Below, in pieces: positions 15,163 to 22,352 of a stretch of DNA of 38,933 nt. The number at the start of each line of letters is the position of its first letter. Position 1 is the stretch's first letter. The translations under genes and the position numbers were made by a program. The notes under the pieces are model-generated. The model saw only the letters and a program-made list of their open reading frames with translations, was not told the DNA's origin and did no database searches. Origin of the DNA: an uncultured Prevotellaceae bacterium (GTDB lineage: Bacteria > Bacteroidota > Bacteroidia > Bacteroidales > Bacteroidaceae); NCBI GenBank assembly GCA_902776665.1, contig CACYQZ010000021.1:1-38933 (forward strand). The letters run 5' to 3'.

Positions 15163-15509
15163 TATTTTGCCTCCTTGCTTTTAAAATATTCTTTTTTGAT
15201 GGCTTCCGCCCGTTTGATTTCCTTTTGTGGGGTCTTTTGCGTCTTTTTCTGGAATCCGTGGAATAAGACAACCACCGCACCGTCATCCATACAACAGAAA
15301 ATTCGATAGATATTGCTTTCAAATTCTACGCGAATTTCGTAGATGCCGTCGGAACCCTCAATAATTCTGAAGAATTTCTTCGGAATCATCCGTTGTGACT
15401 CCACCAACTTCAGCACGAAATTGATTTTGTCACGCACGGTTTGGGTCTGCGCCACATAGAAGTCTTTGAAATAAGACTTGAAAAGCATTATTTTTCGGAT
15501 TTTTTCCAT
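15162..15509 (-). CDS. HigB/Gp49-like (RelE superfamily) toxin
   Basis: A basic protein related to the phage-derived Gp49-like/HigB group of RelE-fold mRNA interferases. Family marks are the central SDGIYEIRVEFESNIYRIF stretch, the FHGFQKKTQKTPQKEI segment with its conserved KKTQKTP, and the final basic helix AEAIKKEYF. I place the start at the ATG at 15509 (115 residues). An in-frame ATG at 15533 lies inside the promoter -7 box and is unlikely to be transcribed; 15515 is an alternative. The predicted activity is cleavage of ribosome-bound mRNA, by family. It is co-transcribed with the antitoxin. Confidence 0.82.
   Translation of the reverse strand: MEKIRKIMLFKSYFKDFYVAQTQTVRDKINFVLKLVESQRMIPKKFFRIIEGSDGIYEIRVEFESNIYRIFCCMDDGAVVVLFHGFQKKTQKTPQKEIKRAEAIKKEYFKSKEAK
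15170..15176 (-). promoter_or_regulatory. Strong Shine-Dalgarno sequence of the antitoxin gene
   Basis: AAGGAGG on the minus strand, 7 nt ahead of the antitoxin ATG and inside the toxin coding sequence. Most genes in the window lack such a site. Confidence 0.65.
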
Positions 15510-15530
15510 AAACATTTTCAAATGACGCCG

Positions 15531-15562
15531 CAAAGTTAATCAATTAGTGAACAAAAACCAAA
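15531..15562 (-). promoter_or_regulatory. Promoter of the toxin-antitoxin pair
   Basis: On the minus strand TTTG (15559-15562), 20 nt, TAACTTTG (15531-15538). It fixes the toxin start downstream of 15531. Confidence 0.75.
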
Positions 15563-15608
15563 TTTTTTAGCAAAAAAAATCAATAAAATGCCTTTTGAGA
15601 GGTAAAGA

Positions 15609-15640
15609 TTGAACTATTTGAAGTTTTTTATGTACTTTTG
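15609..15640 (+). promoter_or_regulatory. Promoter of the DUF6452-DUF6048-apbE run
   Basis: TTG (15609-15611), 21 nt, TACTTTTG (15633-15640), about 33 nt before the ATG at 15674. Confidence 0.7.
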
Positions 15641-15673
15641 CAATCGGATTCAACGAAAAGGCTATAAAAAAGG

Positions 15674-16165
15674 ATGTTGAAGAATATAAGAAATTGGATT
15701 GGGATAGTAGTTTTTCTACTCGTTCTCGCTGCCTGCAGCAGCAGCAACTGCCCACTGAACAACCGCGTGATGACGGTGTATAAGTTGGCGGGCGACGTGA
15801 CGCCGCTGGCCGACGCACTGACGATTTCGACGACGCGCACGAACGGCACTGACTCGGTGTTGCTCAATCAGGCGGTGAACGTCGATAGTTTCAGCCTGCC
15901 CGTGAGCTACAACCGACCGCAGGACGTGCTCTATTTCCAACGACAGAACACGGCGGGCTGGTCGCTCACCGACACGGTGGTCATCGAGAAGCAGGATTTC
16001 CCCCATTTCGAGTCCATCGACTGCAATCCCTCGTATTTCCACGTGATCAAGCGCGTCAGCCACACTCGACTGGGCATTGATTCGATAGTTATCAACAAAG
16101 AAAATGTCAATTACGATGCGAAAGAAGCCCATCTGCTCATTTATTTCAAGAATTTTTATCAGTAG
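15674..16165 (+). CDS. DUF6452 lipoprotein
   Basis: A 163-residue putative lipoprotein. The signal peptide (MLKNIRNWIGIVVFLLVLAAC) ends in a lipobox LAAC, so Cys21 is the probable lipidation site. The next residues (SSSNCPLNNRVMTVYKL) and the all-beta character with ISTTRTNGTDSVLLN match the DUF6452 family, for which no function is known. The 3' end overlaps the DUF6048 gene by 62 nt in another frame. The two families are usually adjacent in Bacteroidales, suggesting that they act together at the outer membrane. Confidence 0.78.
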   Translation: MLKNIRNWIGIVVFLLVLAACSSSNCPLNNRVMTVYKLAGDVTPLADALTISTTRTNGTDSVLLNQAVNVDSFSLPVSYNRPQDVLYFQRQNTAGWSLTDTVVIEKQDFPHFESIDCNPSYFHVIKRVSHTRLGIDSIVINKENVNYDAKEAHLLIYFKNFYQ

Positions 16166-16811
16166 TTGCTTGCTGATGGCTTCGCTGGCGGTCGGTGCGC
16201 AGTCGGTGGAGAAGAAAATTGTTGAATTGGAAAACAAAACCATCCCGTTTTTCAACGGATTGGCTGTGTCGGCCGACCTCGTGGGCGTGGCGCAGATGGC
16301 TTTCGGCGATTATGGACAATACGAGGCTGGTCTGCGCGTGAACCTGAAAAACAAGTATTTTCCCGTGTTTGAGTTGGGCTACGGAAAGGCCGATGGCGAG
16401 GACGTTGCCACGAAACTGACTTACAAGACGAAAGCGCCCTACGGTCGCCTTGGTTTGGATTTTAACCTGATGAAAAACAGGCGCGATGTGAACCGAATCT
16501 ACGGTGGTTTCCGCTATGCCTACACGAACTACAAATTCGACGTGTTCAGTCCAGGCGTGACCGACCCTGTTTGGGGCGAGAAGGCCGAGTTCAAGGCGCA
16601 GGACGTGGCTTGCAACTATCATTGGGTGGAGTTCGTTTTTGGGGTCGATGCGAAGATTTGGGGACCCGTTCGACTGGGTTGGACGGCGCGTTACAAACGG
16701 CGAATCGCCCACAACGACGGCACGGTTGGCAACACGTGGTATGTGCCTGGCTACGGCATCGAGGGAAACGCCCGATTGGGTGGAACTTTCAATGTGATTT
16801 TTGAATTGTAG
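16104..16811 (+). CDS. DUF6048 outer-membrane-type protein
   Basis: A 235-residue protein with a signal peptide (about 1-32, ending AVGAQ) and amphipathic beta-strands with aromatic ends through to a terminal strand FNVIFEL. This is the pattern of a small outer-membrane barrel of the DUF6048 family (VSADLVGVAQMAFGDYGQYE and KYFPVFELGYGKAD are the recognisable stretches). The start at 16104 lies within DUF6452; the later ATG at 16116 (MRKKPIC) is an equally good start. Function is unknown. Confidence 0.75.
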   Translation: MSITMRKKPICSFISRIFISSCLLMASLAVGAQSVEKKIVELENKTIPFFNGLAVSADLVGVAQMAFGDYGQYEAGLRVNLKNKYFPVFELGYGKADGEDVATKLTYKTKAPYGRLGLDFNLMKNRRDVNRIYGGFRYAYTNYKFDVFSPGVTDPVWGEKAEFKAQDVACNYHWVEFVFGVDAKIWGPVRLGWTARYKRRIAHNDGTVGNTWYVPGYGIEGNARLGGTFNVIFEL

Positions 16812-16820
16812 TAAGAAGTG

Positions 16821-17924
16821 ATGAAAAAATACCTGAAAATAGCCTTTTTGGTGGCGTTAATCGTTGGAACGGTGCTGATTATCCGCGAAAACAGCCGTAA
16901 AACCTATCAGCGTGATGAAGGGAAGATTTTCGGCACATTTTACCACATTACCTATCAGAGTGGTGAGAACCTGCACGACGAGATTTTGGCGGAATTGCAG
17001 CGTGTCGATGGGTCGTTGTCGATGTTCAACGACAGTTCGACCATTTCGCGCATCAATCGGAACGAGGCGGTCGATTTGTCGGTCGATTCGCTGTTTGTCG
17101 AGGTTTATGAACTGGCACAGCGCATCGCCGATGACACCAACGGCGCTTTCGACATCACCGTGGCACCGCTGGTGAATGCGTGGGGGTTCGGCTTTAAGAA
17201 CGAGCAGATGCCCTCGGAGGCCGCCGTCGATTCACTGCGGTCGTTTGTGGGGTACAAGAAAGTGTCGTTGGTAGGTGAAAAAAATCAATTCAAAAATCCG
17301 TCCGACAAACAATTCAAAAATCAACCATCAACATTCAAAATTCTGAAAGAAGACCCTCGCACGATGCTCGACTGCTCAGCCATCGCGAAAGGTTTTGGTT
17401 GCGACCTTGTTGGGCGACTTTTCCAGCGGAAAGGCATCGAAAACTATATGATTGAGATTGGTGGTGAAGTCGTGGTTGGCGGTGTCAATGAAAAAGGAGA
17501 AAAATGGCATATCGGAGTGACGAAACCCGAAGAAGCCCCCTCCCAACCTCCCCCAAATGGGGGAGGCGAACTCCAGACCATTCTGCAACTACCACTATCT
17601 TCCCCCCATTTGGGGGGACAGAGGGGGGCTTCCTCCCTCGCCACCAGCGGCAACTACCGCAATTTCTATGTGAAAGACGGCAGGCGCTACGCCCACACGA
17701 TTGACCCGCGCACGGGCCGTCCCGTTCAGCACAGCATCCTCTCGGCCACCGTCATCGCCGACAACTGCGCCACTGCCGATGCCTATGCCACCGCTTTTAT
17801 GGTGCTCGGACTCGACGACGCCCAGCGCATCCTCGACCGCCATCCCGACCTGCTCGCGTACCTTATTTATACGGACGAAAACGGAAACTATGCCATCTGG
17901 CACTCGCCTGAATTAACTCCATAA
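16821..17924 (+). CDS. apbE: FAD:protein FMN transferase (ApbE), carrying repeat insertions
   Basis: ApbE attaches FMN from FAD to a Thr/Ser of target proteins such as NqrB/C or RnfG, outside the cytoplasmic membrane. A membrane anchor (about 7-22) is followed by family motifs: GTFYHITY, SMFNDSSTISRIN, GAFDITVAPLVNAWGF, the LDCSAIAKGFGCD helix, IEIGGEVVVGG, ATSGNYRNF and AHTIDPRTGRPV, then ADAYATAFMVLG. Two insertions are repeat-derived: about residues 154-174 (NQFKNPSDKQFKNQPSTFK, from ATTCAAAAATC units) and about 238-271, which are two palindromes in opposite orientation read in frame (EEAPSQPPPNGGG to PHLGGQRGASS). Known motifs are intact, so it may still be active. ATG 16821 is preferred over GTG 16818. 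Confidence 0.9.
   Translation: MKKYLKIAFLVALIVGTVLIIRENSRKTYQRDEGKIFGTFYHITYQSGENLHDEILAELQRVDGSLSMFNDSSTISRINRNEAVDLSVDSLFVEVYELAQRIADDTNGAFDITVAPLVNAWGFGFKNEQMPSEAAVDSLRSFVGYKKVSLVGEKNQFKNPSDKQFKNQPSTFKILKEDPRTMLDCSAIAKGFGCDLVGRLFQRKGIENYMIEIGGEVVVGGVNEKGEKWHIGVTKPEEAPSQPPPNGGGELQTILQLPLSSPHLGGQRGASSLATSGNYRNFYVKDGRRYAHTIDPRTGRPVQHSILSATVIADNCATADAYATAFMVLGLDDAQRILDRHPDLLAYLIYTDENGNYAIWHSPELTP
17280..17341 (+). repeat. In-frame ATTCAAAAATC repeats in apbE
   Basis: Three imperfect copies of AATTCAAAAATC (the last ATTCAAAATTC) spaced by about 10-12 nt, translated as NQFKN, KQFKN and STFKI in a loop just before the conserved EDPRTMLDCSAIAKG. Confidence 0.65.
17534..17631. repeat. Inverted pair of REP-like palindromes inside apbE
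   Basis: Unit one (17534-17566) reads AGCCCCCTCCC, AACCTCCCCC, AAAT, GGGGGAGG. Unit two (17602-17631) is its reverse-oriented relative with CCCCCC ATTT GGGGGG. A 35-nt spacer lies between them. The whole is translated in frame. Confidence 0.85.
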
Positions 17925-17929
17925 ACCCT

Positions 17930-17966
17930 TTCGCTTCCCTTTCACTCCCCTTTCACTCCCCTTAAA
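17930..17966 (+). repeat. CTTTCACTCCC tandem repeat between apbE and the Crp/Fnr gene
   Basis: Three units of 11 bp (CTTTCGCTTCC, CTTTCACTCCC, CTTTCACTCCC) fill the gap up to the ATG at 17968. Confidence 0.7.
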
Positions 17967-17967
17967 T

Positions 17968-18639
17968 ATGACCAACATCTACGAACGACTGCTGCAACTT
18001 CCTCTGTTTCAGGGCTTGAGCAACGCCGACCTGACCGCTTTGGCAGGCCAGACGAAGTTGAGTTTTCAGCGTTTTGAGGCTGGCAAAACGATTGTCAGCG
18101 ATGGGGAAGTGTGCGACCGCCTTTGTTTCCTGATAAGTGGCGAGTTGAGCGTCACCGCCGAGGCCGACGACCACAGCTATTCGCTCACCGAAACGATGAC
18201 CGCGCCCGACATTCTGCAACCCGAGCGCATTTTCGGCCTCACCCAGCGGTTCACCCGCAGCTTTACCGCGAAAAACACCTGCAACTGCATGACGCTCCAG
18301 AAGTCGGAAGTGATGCGCCTTGCAGACGAATACGCCGTTTTTCGCATCAACCTGCTCAACATCGTTTCTGCCCAGAGTCACCGCCTGCAACGCTTTCAGT
18401 GGCATTCGCAACCGCAGGGCCTCGACCAGCGCATCGTTCGTTTCATTGCCGAGCGCAGTCTGCGACCCGCCGGTCCGAAACTTCTCCACATCAAAATGAC
18501 GCGCCTCGCCAGCGAACTCAACGACAGCCGCCTGAACGTCTCGCAAGCCCTCAATCGACTGCAAACGGCCGGTCTGCTCTCGCTCGGACGCGGAAAAATC
18601 GACATTCCAGCCTTGGAACGACTGCTCATTGCGAATTGA
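17968..18639 (+). CDS. Crp/Fnr-family transcription regulator
   Basis: A 223-residue regulator. Residues about 10-125 form a cyclic-nucleotide-binding-like beta-roll (FQRFEAGKTIVSDGEVCDRLCFLISGEL is its start, with the GxxxxxGExCDxLxFL core). A dimer helix follows, then a winged helix-turn-helix at about 150-215 (MTRLASELNDSRLNVSQAL and LQTAGLLSLGRGKIDI). The roll lacks the canonical cAMP phosphate-binding RTA segment, and there is no clear Fe-S cysteine set, so the ligand is unknown. It follows apbE after a short repeat and is probably in the same transcript. Targets cannot be inferred. Confidence 0.85.
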   Translation: MTNIYERLLQLPLFQGLSNADLTALAGQTKLSFQRFEAGKTIVSDGEVCDRLCFLISGELSVTAEADDHSYSLTETMTAPDILQPERIFGLTQRFTRSFTAKNTCNCMTLQKSEVMRLADEYAVFRINLLNIVSAQSHRLQRFQWHSQPQGLDQRIVRFIAERSLRPAGPKLLHIKMTRLASELNDSRLNVSQALNRLQTAGLLSLGRGKIDIPALERLLIAN

Positions 18640-18678
18640 TTCTGAAAATCGACTTCAAACTCATCCGAAAAACGAAAA

Positions 18679-18710
18679 AAACTCGCTGCCCAAGCAACGA
18701 GTTTCTTTTT
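18679..18710. terminator. Bidirectional terminator between the Crp/Fnr gene and rpsO
   Basis: AAACTCG/CGAGTTT with an inner TGC/GCA extension across one mismatch, loop CCAA, followed by a T run on the plus strand and preceded by an A run that serves the minus strand. Confidence 0.75.
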
Positions 18711-18732
18711 TCGATTCAGAATCGCTTCCGAA

Positions 18733-19002
18733 TTATCGACGCAGACCAAGAGCCTTGATCAAAGCACGATAACGCTCGATGTCGCGCTCTTTCACGTAGC
18801 GAAGCAGTTTGCGGCGCTTACCGACGAGCATCGTCAGCGAACGAGCCGTAGCGTGGTCTTTGTGATTTTTCTTGAGGTGCTCAGTGAGGTGAGCAATGCG
18901 GTAGGTGAACAGCGCCACCTGACTTTCGACAGAACCCGTGTCCTGTGCGTTCTGGCCGAATTTCTCGAAGATTTCAGCCTTCTTTTCTTTGCTTAAATAC
19001 AT
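18733..19002 (-). CDS. rpsO: 30S ribosomal protein S15
   Basis: An 89-residue ribosomal protein that binds the central domain of 16S rRNA. Family marks are the DTGSVESQVALFTYRI helix, LTEHLKKNHKDHATARSL and the GKRRKLLRYV segment. I use the ATG at 19002 (MYLSKEKKAEIFEKFG), which gives the standard length; the frame is open for 46 further codons upstream but these have no family similarity. The leader is about 110 nt from the likely promoter, which could hold an S15 autoregulatory site, though none was identified. Confidence 0.96.
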   Translation of the reverse strand: MYLSKEKKAEIFEKFGQNAQDTGSVESQVALFTYRIAHLTEHLKKNHKDHATARSLTMLVGKRRKLLRYVKERDIERYRALIKALGLRR

Positions 19003-19115
19003 AGTTTTTTTGTTTGATGAATGTTGTTGCCTTACCATCCTGTCAACGCGAGCCGCCTTCATCAACGTAGCGCACCACATCGGCAGAATGCACCGGATTT
19101 TCCGATTAGCGGCTG

Positions 19116-19123
19116 CAAAATTA
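19116..19123 (-). promoter_or_regulatory. Likely -7 box of rpsO
   Basis: TAATTTTG on the minus strand, about 114 nt ahead of the start codon. No clear upstream box was found. Confidence 0.45.
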
Positions 19124-19205
19124 CTGCTTTTTCTGAACATCGAGCACCGTCGATGGAATATTTTTCTCTTTAGTTATTATTTTTTAACATATTCAACCAG
19201 TAAGA

Positions 19206-19240
19206 ATGTTCCATGTTCAATGGTTCATGTTCAATGTTTT
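19206..19240 (+). repeat. GTTCCAT/GTTCAAT tandem run upstream of typA
   Basis: Imperfect heptamers (GTTCCAT, GTTCAAT, GGTTCAT, GTTCAAT) identical in style to 5645-5696. They occupy the place where the -33 promoter box of typA should be. Confidence 0.75.
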
Positions 19241-19243
19241 TTG

Positions 19244-19251
19244 TACCTTTG
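19244..19251 (+). promoter_or_regulatory. -7 box of typA
   Basis: TACCTTTG, 24 nt before the ATG at 19275. The upstream region is repeat sequence rather than a TTTG box. Confidence 0.6.
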
Positions 19252-19274
19252 CACCCGTTTTTAAGGAAAAAGAT

Positions 19275-21077
19275 ATGCAAAACATCAGAAATATTGCGAT
19301 TATCGCACACGTCGATCACGGAAAAACGACGTTGGTCGATAAGATGATGCTTGCCGGAAAGTTGTTTCGCGAGGGTCAGAATGAGTCGTCGCAGGTGCTC
19401 GACGCCAACGACCTTGAGCGCGAGCGCGGCATCACGATTCTCTCGAAAAACGTGAGCATCAAATGGAAAGACACGAAAATCAACATCATCGACACACCGG
19501 GACACGCCGATTTCGGCGGCGAGGTGGAGCGCGTGCTGAATATGGCCGACGGTTGTCTGCTGTTGGTCGATGCGTTTGAAGGGCCGATGCCGCAGACACG
19601 ATTCGTGCTGCAGAAAGCCCTGCAAATCGGCCTGAAGCCCATCGTTGTGGTGAACAAGGTCGATAAGCCGAACTGTCGTCCCGAAGAGGTTTATGAGATG
19701 GTTTTCGACCTGATGTTTTCGCTGAATGCGACGGAAGACCAGTTGGATTTCCCCGTCGTCTATGGCTCGGCGAAGCAGGGTTGGATGGGCGAGGACTACA
19801 ACGCGCCGACTGACAACATCGACTATCTTTTGGACAAAATCGTCGAGGTGATTCCTGCGCCGGAGCAGTTGGACGGCACGCCGCAGATGCTCATCACTTC
19901 GCTCGATTATTCAAATTACACGGGACGAATCGCCGTGGGTCGCGTGCATCGTGGCACGTTGAAAGACGGTCAGCAGGTGACGATTTTCCACCGCGACGGC
20001 TCGCACGAGCGCGTGAAAATCAAGGAGTTGCACACGTTTGAGGGTATGGGGCACCAGAAAACGACGGAAGTGGGGTCGGGCGACATCTGCGCCGTCATCG
20101 GACTGGAGAAATTCGAGATTGGCGACACGATTTGCGATGCCGAAAATCCCGAACCGCTGCCGCCCATCGCCATCGACGAACCCACGATGTCGATGCTCTT
20201 TACCATCAACGACTCGCCGTTTTTCGGCAAGGAAGGAAAATTCTGCACCTCACGCCACATCAACGACCGTCTGCAACGTGAATTGGAGAAAAACCTCGCT
20301 TTGCGTGTCGAACCGTTTGAAAATTCGACCGATGCGTGGATTGTCAGCGGTCGCGGCGTGCTGCACCTATCGGTGCTCATCGAAACGATGCGTCGCGAGG
20401 GCTATGAACTGCAAGTCGGTCAGCCGCAGGTGATTTATAAAGAAAAGGATGGCGTTAAATACGAGCCCATCGAAGAACTCACCATCAACGTACCCGACGA
20501 ATTCGCCTCGAAAATGATTGATATGGTGACGCGTCGCAAGGGCGAAATGACCTCGATGGAGAGTCAGGGCGAGCGCACGAACATCGAGTTCGACATTCCC
20601 GCCCGAGGCATCATCGGCCTGCGCACCAACGTACTCACCGCGTCGCAGGGCGAGGCCATCATGGCGCACCGATTCAAGGAATACCAGCCCTACAAAGGCG
20701 ACATCGAACGGCGTGTGAACGGCTCGATGATTGCCCTCGAAACGGGTACGGCCTTCGCCTACAGCATCGACAAATTGCAGGATCGCGGCAAATTTTTCAT
20801 CGACCCGGGCGAGGAGGTCTATGCCGGTCAGGTCGTCGGCGAACACGTTCACGACAACGACCTCGTCATCAATGTCACGAAGGCCAAGCAACTCACCAAT
20901 GTCCGTGCGTCGGGCAGCGACGAGAAGGCTCGAATCATTCCGAAAGTCATTATGTCGCTCGAAGAATGTCTCGAATACATCAAACCCGACGAACTTGTCG
21001 AGGTGACGCCGAAGTCGATGCGAATCCGCAAGTCGATTCTCGACCACGACCAGCGCAAAAAGGCCAATAAAGTATAA
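19275..21077 (+). CDS. typA: Ribosome-associated GTPase TypA/BipA
   Basis: A translational GTPase that binds the 70S ribosome and aids growth under stress and 50S assembly. The 600-residue product has G1 [12 protein letters not shown], the [12 protein letters not shown] switch region, G3 [15 protein letters not shown]4 NKVDKP and G5 GSAKQGW, then EF-G-like domains II, III and V and the BipA-specific C-terminal domain (about 480-600, including [16 protein letters not shown]). The ATG at 19275 ([13 protein letters not shown]) is the standard family start; the upstream open frame overlaps the promoter. It leads mtnN and luxS with short gaps, so all three may be one transcript. Confidence 0.97.
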   Translation: MQNIRNIAIIAHVDHGKTTLVDKMMLAGKLFREGQNESSQVLDANDLERERGITILSKNVSIKWKDTKINIIDTPGHADFGGEVERVLNMADGCLLLVDAFEGPMPQTRFVLQKALQIGLKPIVVVNKVDKPNCRPEEVYEMVFDLMFSLNATEDQLDFPVVYGSAKQGWMGEDYNAPTDNIDYLLDKIVEVIPAPEQLDGTPQMLITSLDYSNYTGRIAVGRVHRGTLKDGQQVTIFHRDGSHERVKIKELHTFEGMGHQKTTEVGSGDICAVIGLEKFEIGDTICDAENPEPLPPIAIDEPTMSMLFTINDSPFFGKEGKFCTSRHINDRLQRELEKNLALRVEPFENSTDAWIVSGRGVLHLSVLIETMRREGYELQVGQPQVIYKEKDGVKYEPIEELTINVPDEFASKMIDMVTRRKGEMTSMESQGERTNIEFDIPARGIIGLRTNVLTASQGEAIMAHRFKEYQPYKGDIERRVNGSMIALETGTAFAYSIDKLQDRGKFFIDPGEEVYAGQVVGEHVHDNDLVINVTKAKQLTNVRASGSDEKARIIPKVIMSLEECLEYIKPDELVEVTPKSMRIRKSILDHDQRKKANKV

Positions 21078-21106
21078 TTTTTCTGTCAAAAATAACACAA
21101 AAAAAG

Positions 21107-21775
21107 ATGAAAATAGGTATTATCGTTGCGATGGAGAAGGAACTCCGCCAACTGAAAAGCGTTTTGGGTGACAATCCCCGATTCCAACTGATGCAATGCG
21201 GAATCGGTAAAGTGAATGCGGCACTCGGCGCCCAGCAACTCATCAATGAATTCCACCCCGACGCCATCGTTTCGACGGGCTGCGCAGGCGGCAACGGCGA
21301 CGATTTGCAGGTGCAAGACGTGGTGGTGAGCAAGGAGGTTTGCTACCATGACGTGTATTGCGGCACGGCCATCGACAACACAACGCAGTTCGGGCAGGTG
21401 CAGGGGCTTCCGCTGCGATTCCAGGCAGACCCGTATTTGCTGAGAAAAAGCGAAGAGTTAAAGGTGAAAAACGAAGAACTGTCAACTCTCAACTGTCAAC
21501 TCTCAACTGGACTGATTGTCACGGGCGACTGGTTTGTCGATTCTCGCGAGAAAATGCGCGAAATCATCGCGAATTTCCCCGATGCACGTGCCGTTGATAT
21601 GGAGTCGGCAGCCATCGCGCAAGCCTGCTATTTGAACAAAGTTCCGTTCATTTCGTTCCGCGTCGTCAGCGACATTCCCTTGCGCGACACCGACGCTTCG
21701 CAGTACCACGATTTTTGGAACACCATCGCCGAAAATTCGTTCCACATCACCCGAAATTTCGTCGAATCACTCTAA
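21107..21775 (+). CDS. mtnN: 5'-methylthioadenosine/S-adenosylhomocysteine nucleosidase
   Basis: MTA/SAH nucleosidase cleaves adenine from S-adenosylhomocysteine and methylthioadenosine, feeding S-ribosylhomocysteine to LuxS. The enzyme shows the catalytic AMEKE near the start (Glu at about residue 8-10), STGCAGG, the AVDMESAAIAQAC nucleoside-binding segment and the catalytic Asp in VVSDIPLRDTD. Its partner luxS follows after 32 nt. Residues about 114-135 (KSEELKVKNEEL and STLNCQLST) are encoded by AAGAGTTAAAG and CTGTCAACT-type repeats and lengthen the loop before the conserved GLIVTGDWF by roughly ten residues. Catalytic residues are untouched. Confidence 0.94.
   Translation: MKIGIIVAMEKELRQLKSVLGDNPRFQLMQCGIGKVNAALGAQQLINEFHPDAIVSTGCAGGNGDDLQVQDVVVSKEVCYHDVYCGTAIDNTTQFGQVQGLPLRFQADPYLLRKSEELKVKNEELSTLNCQLSTGLIVTGDWFVDSREKMREIIANFPDARAVDMESAAIAQACYLNKVPFISFRVVSDIPLRDTDASQYHDFWNTIAENSFHITRNFVESL
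21448..21510 (+). repeat. In-frame CAACTCT/CAACTGT-type repeat inside mtnN
   Basis: A purine-rich run (AAAAAGCGAAGAG and AAAGGTGAAAAACGAAGAA) flows into four CTCAACT/GTCAACT heptamers. It is translated through NEELSTLNCQLST. Confidence 0.8.
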
Positions 21776-21780
21776 AAAAC

Positions 21781-21804
21781 TATCAACTCTCAACTCTCAA
21801 TTAA
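21781..21804 (+). repeat. CAACTCT repeat between mtnN and luxS
   Basis: TATCAACTCTCAACTCTCAA (heptamer units) fills most of the gap. It is the intergenic sister of the copy embedded in mtnN. Confidence 0.75.
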
Positions 21805-21807
21805 ATT

Positions 21808-22302
21808 ATGGAGGTTATTCAAAGTTTCACCATCGACCACACGAATCTGAAGCCTGGCATCTACGTTTCGCGTGAGGACAAGGGTTTTACCACTTTCGAT
21901 TTGCGCATCACCGAGCCGAATCAAGAGCCGGCAGTGGCTCCGGCGGCCATTCACAGCATCGAACATTTGATGGCGACGTGGTTTCGCAATTCCGAGGCAA
22001 AGGACGATGTCGTCTATGTCGGACCGATGGGCTGTCTGACGGGTATGTACGTGATAATGACGGGCCATTACAGCATCGAGGATATGCGCCGACTGACCAT
22101 CGCGTGTCTGGAATGGATTTTGACGCAGACGGAAGTGCCTGCCACCACGCCGCAGACCTGCGGAAACAGCCTGCTCCACGACCTTCCGATGTGCCATTGG
22201 GAATGTCGCCGATACCTCGACCGACTGAAAAACGATTTCCACTCGGAATACACGAAGATTGAAGTCACGCTCAGCGACGGTCGCCGCTTTGCCGACGCGT
22301 AA
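21808..22302 (+). CDS. luxS: S-ribosylhomocysteine lyase LuxS
   Basis: LuxS splits S-ribosylhomocysteine to homocysteine and DPD, the precursor of autoinducer-2. The 164-residue product shows the DHTNLKPG opening, the metal-binding HSIEH (His, Glu, His), the catalytic Cys in GPMGCLTGMY and the third metal ligand region TCGNSLLHDLP. It sits directly after mtnN, so the SAH recycling route is encoded as one block. No AI-2 receptor or transporter gene is in the window. Confidence 0.96.
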   Translation: MEVIQSFTIDHTNLKPGIYVSREDKGFTTFDLRITEPNQEPAVAPAAIHSIEHLMATWFRNSEAKDDVVYVGPMGCLTGMYVIMTGHYSIEDMRRLTIACLEWILTQTEVPATTPQTCGNSLLHDLPMCHWECRRYLDRLKNDFHSEYTKIEVTLSDGRRFADA

Positions 22303-22315
22303 AAAGGACATAAAA

Positions 22316-22352
22316 AGCCCCTCTCCGTCGGGAGAGGGGATGGGGTGAGGCC
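22316..22352. terminator. REP-like palindrome acting as terminator of the serpin gene
   Basis: On the minus strand, right after the serpin stop, a C-rich head is followed by CCCCTCTCC/GGAGAGGGG around a CGAC-like loop, then CTTTTTA. This fits a strong intrinsic terminator for the serpin transcript, while the sequence belongs to the dispersed G/C palindrome class. Confidence 0.7.
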
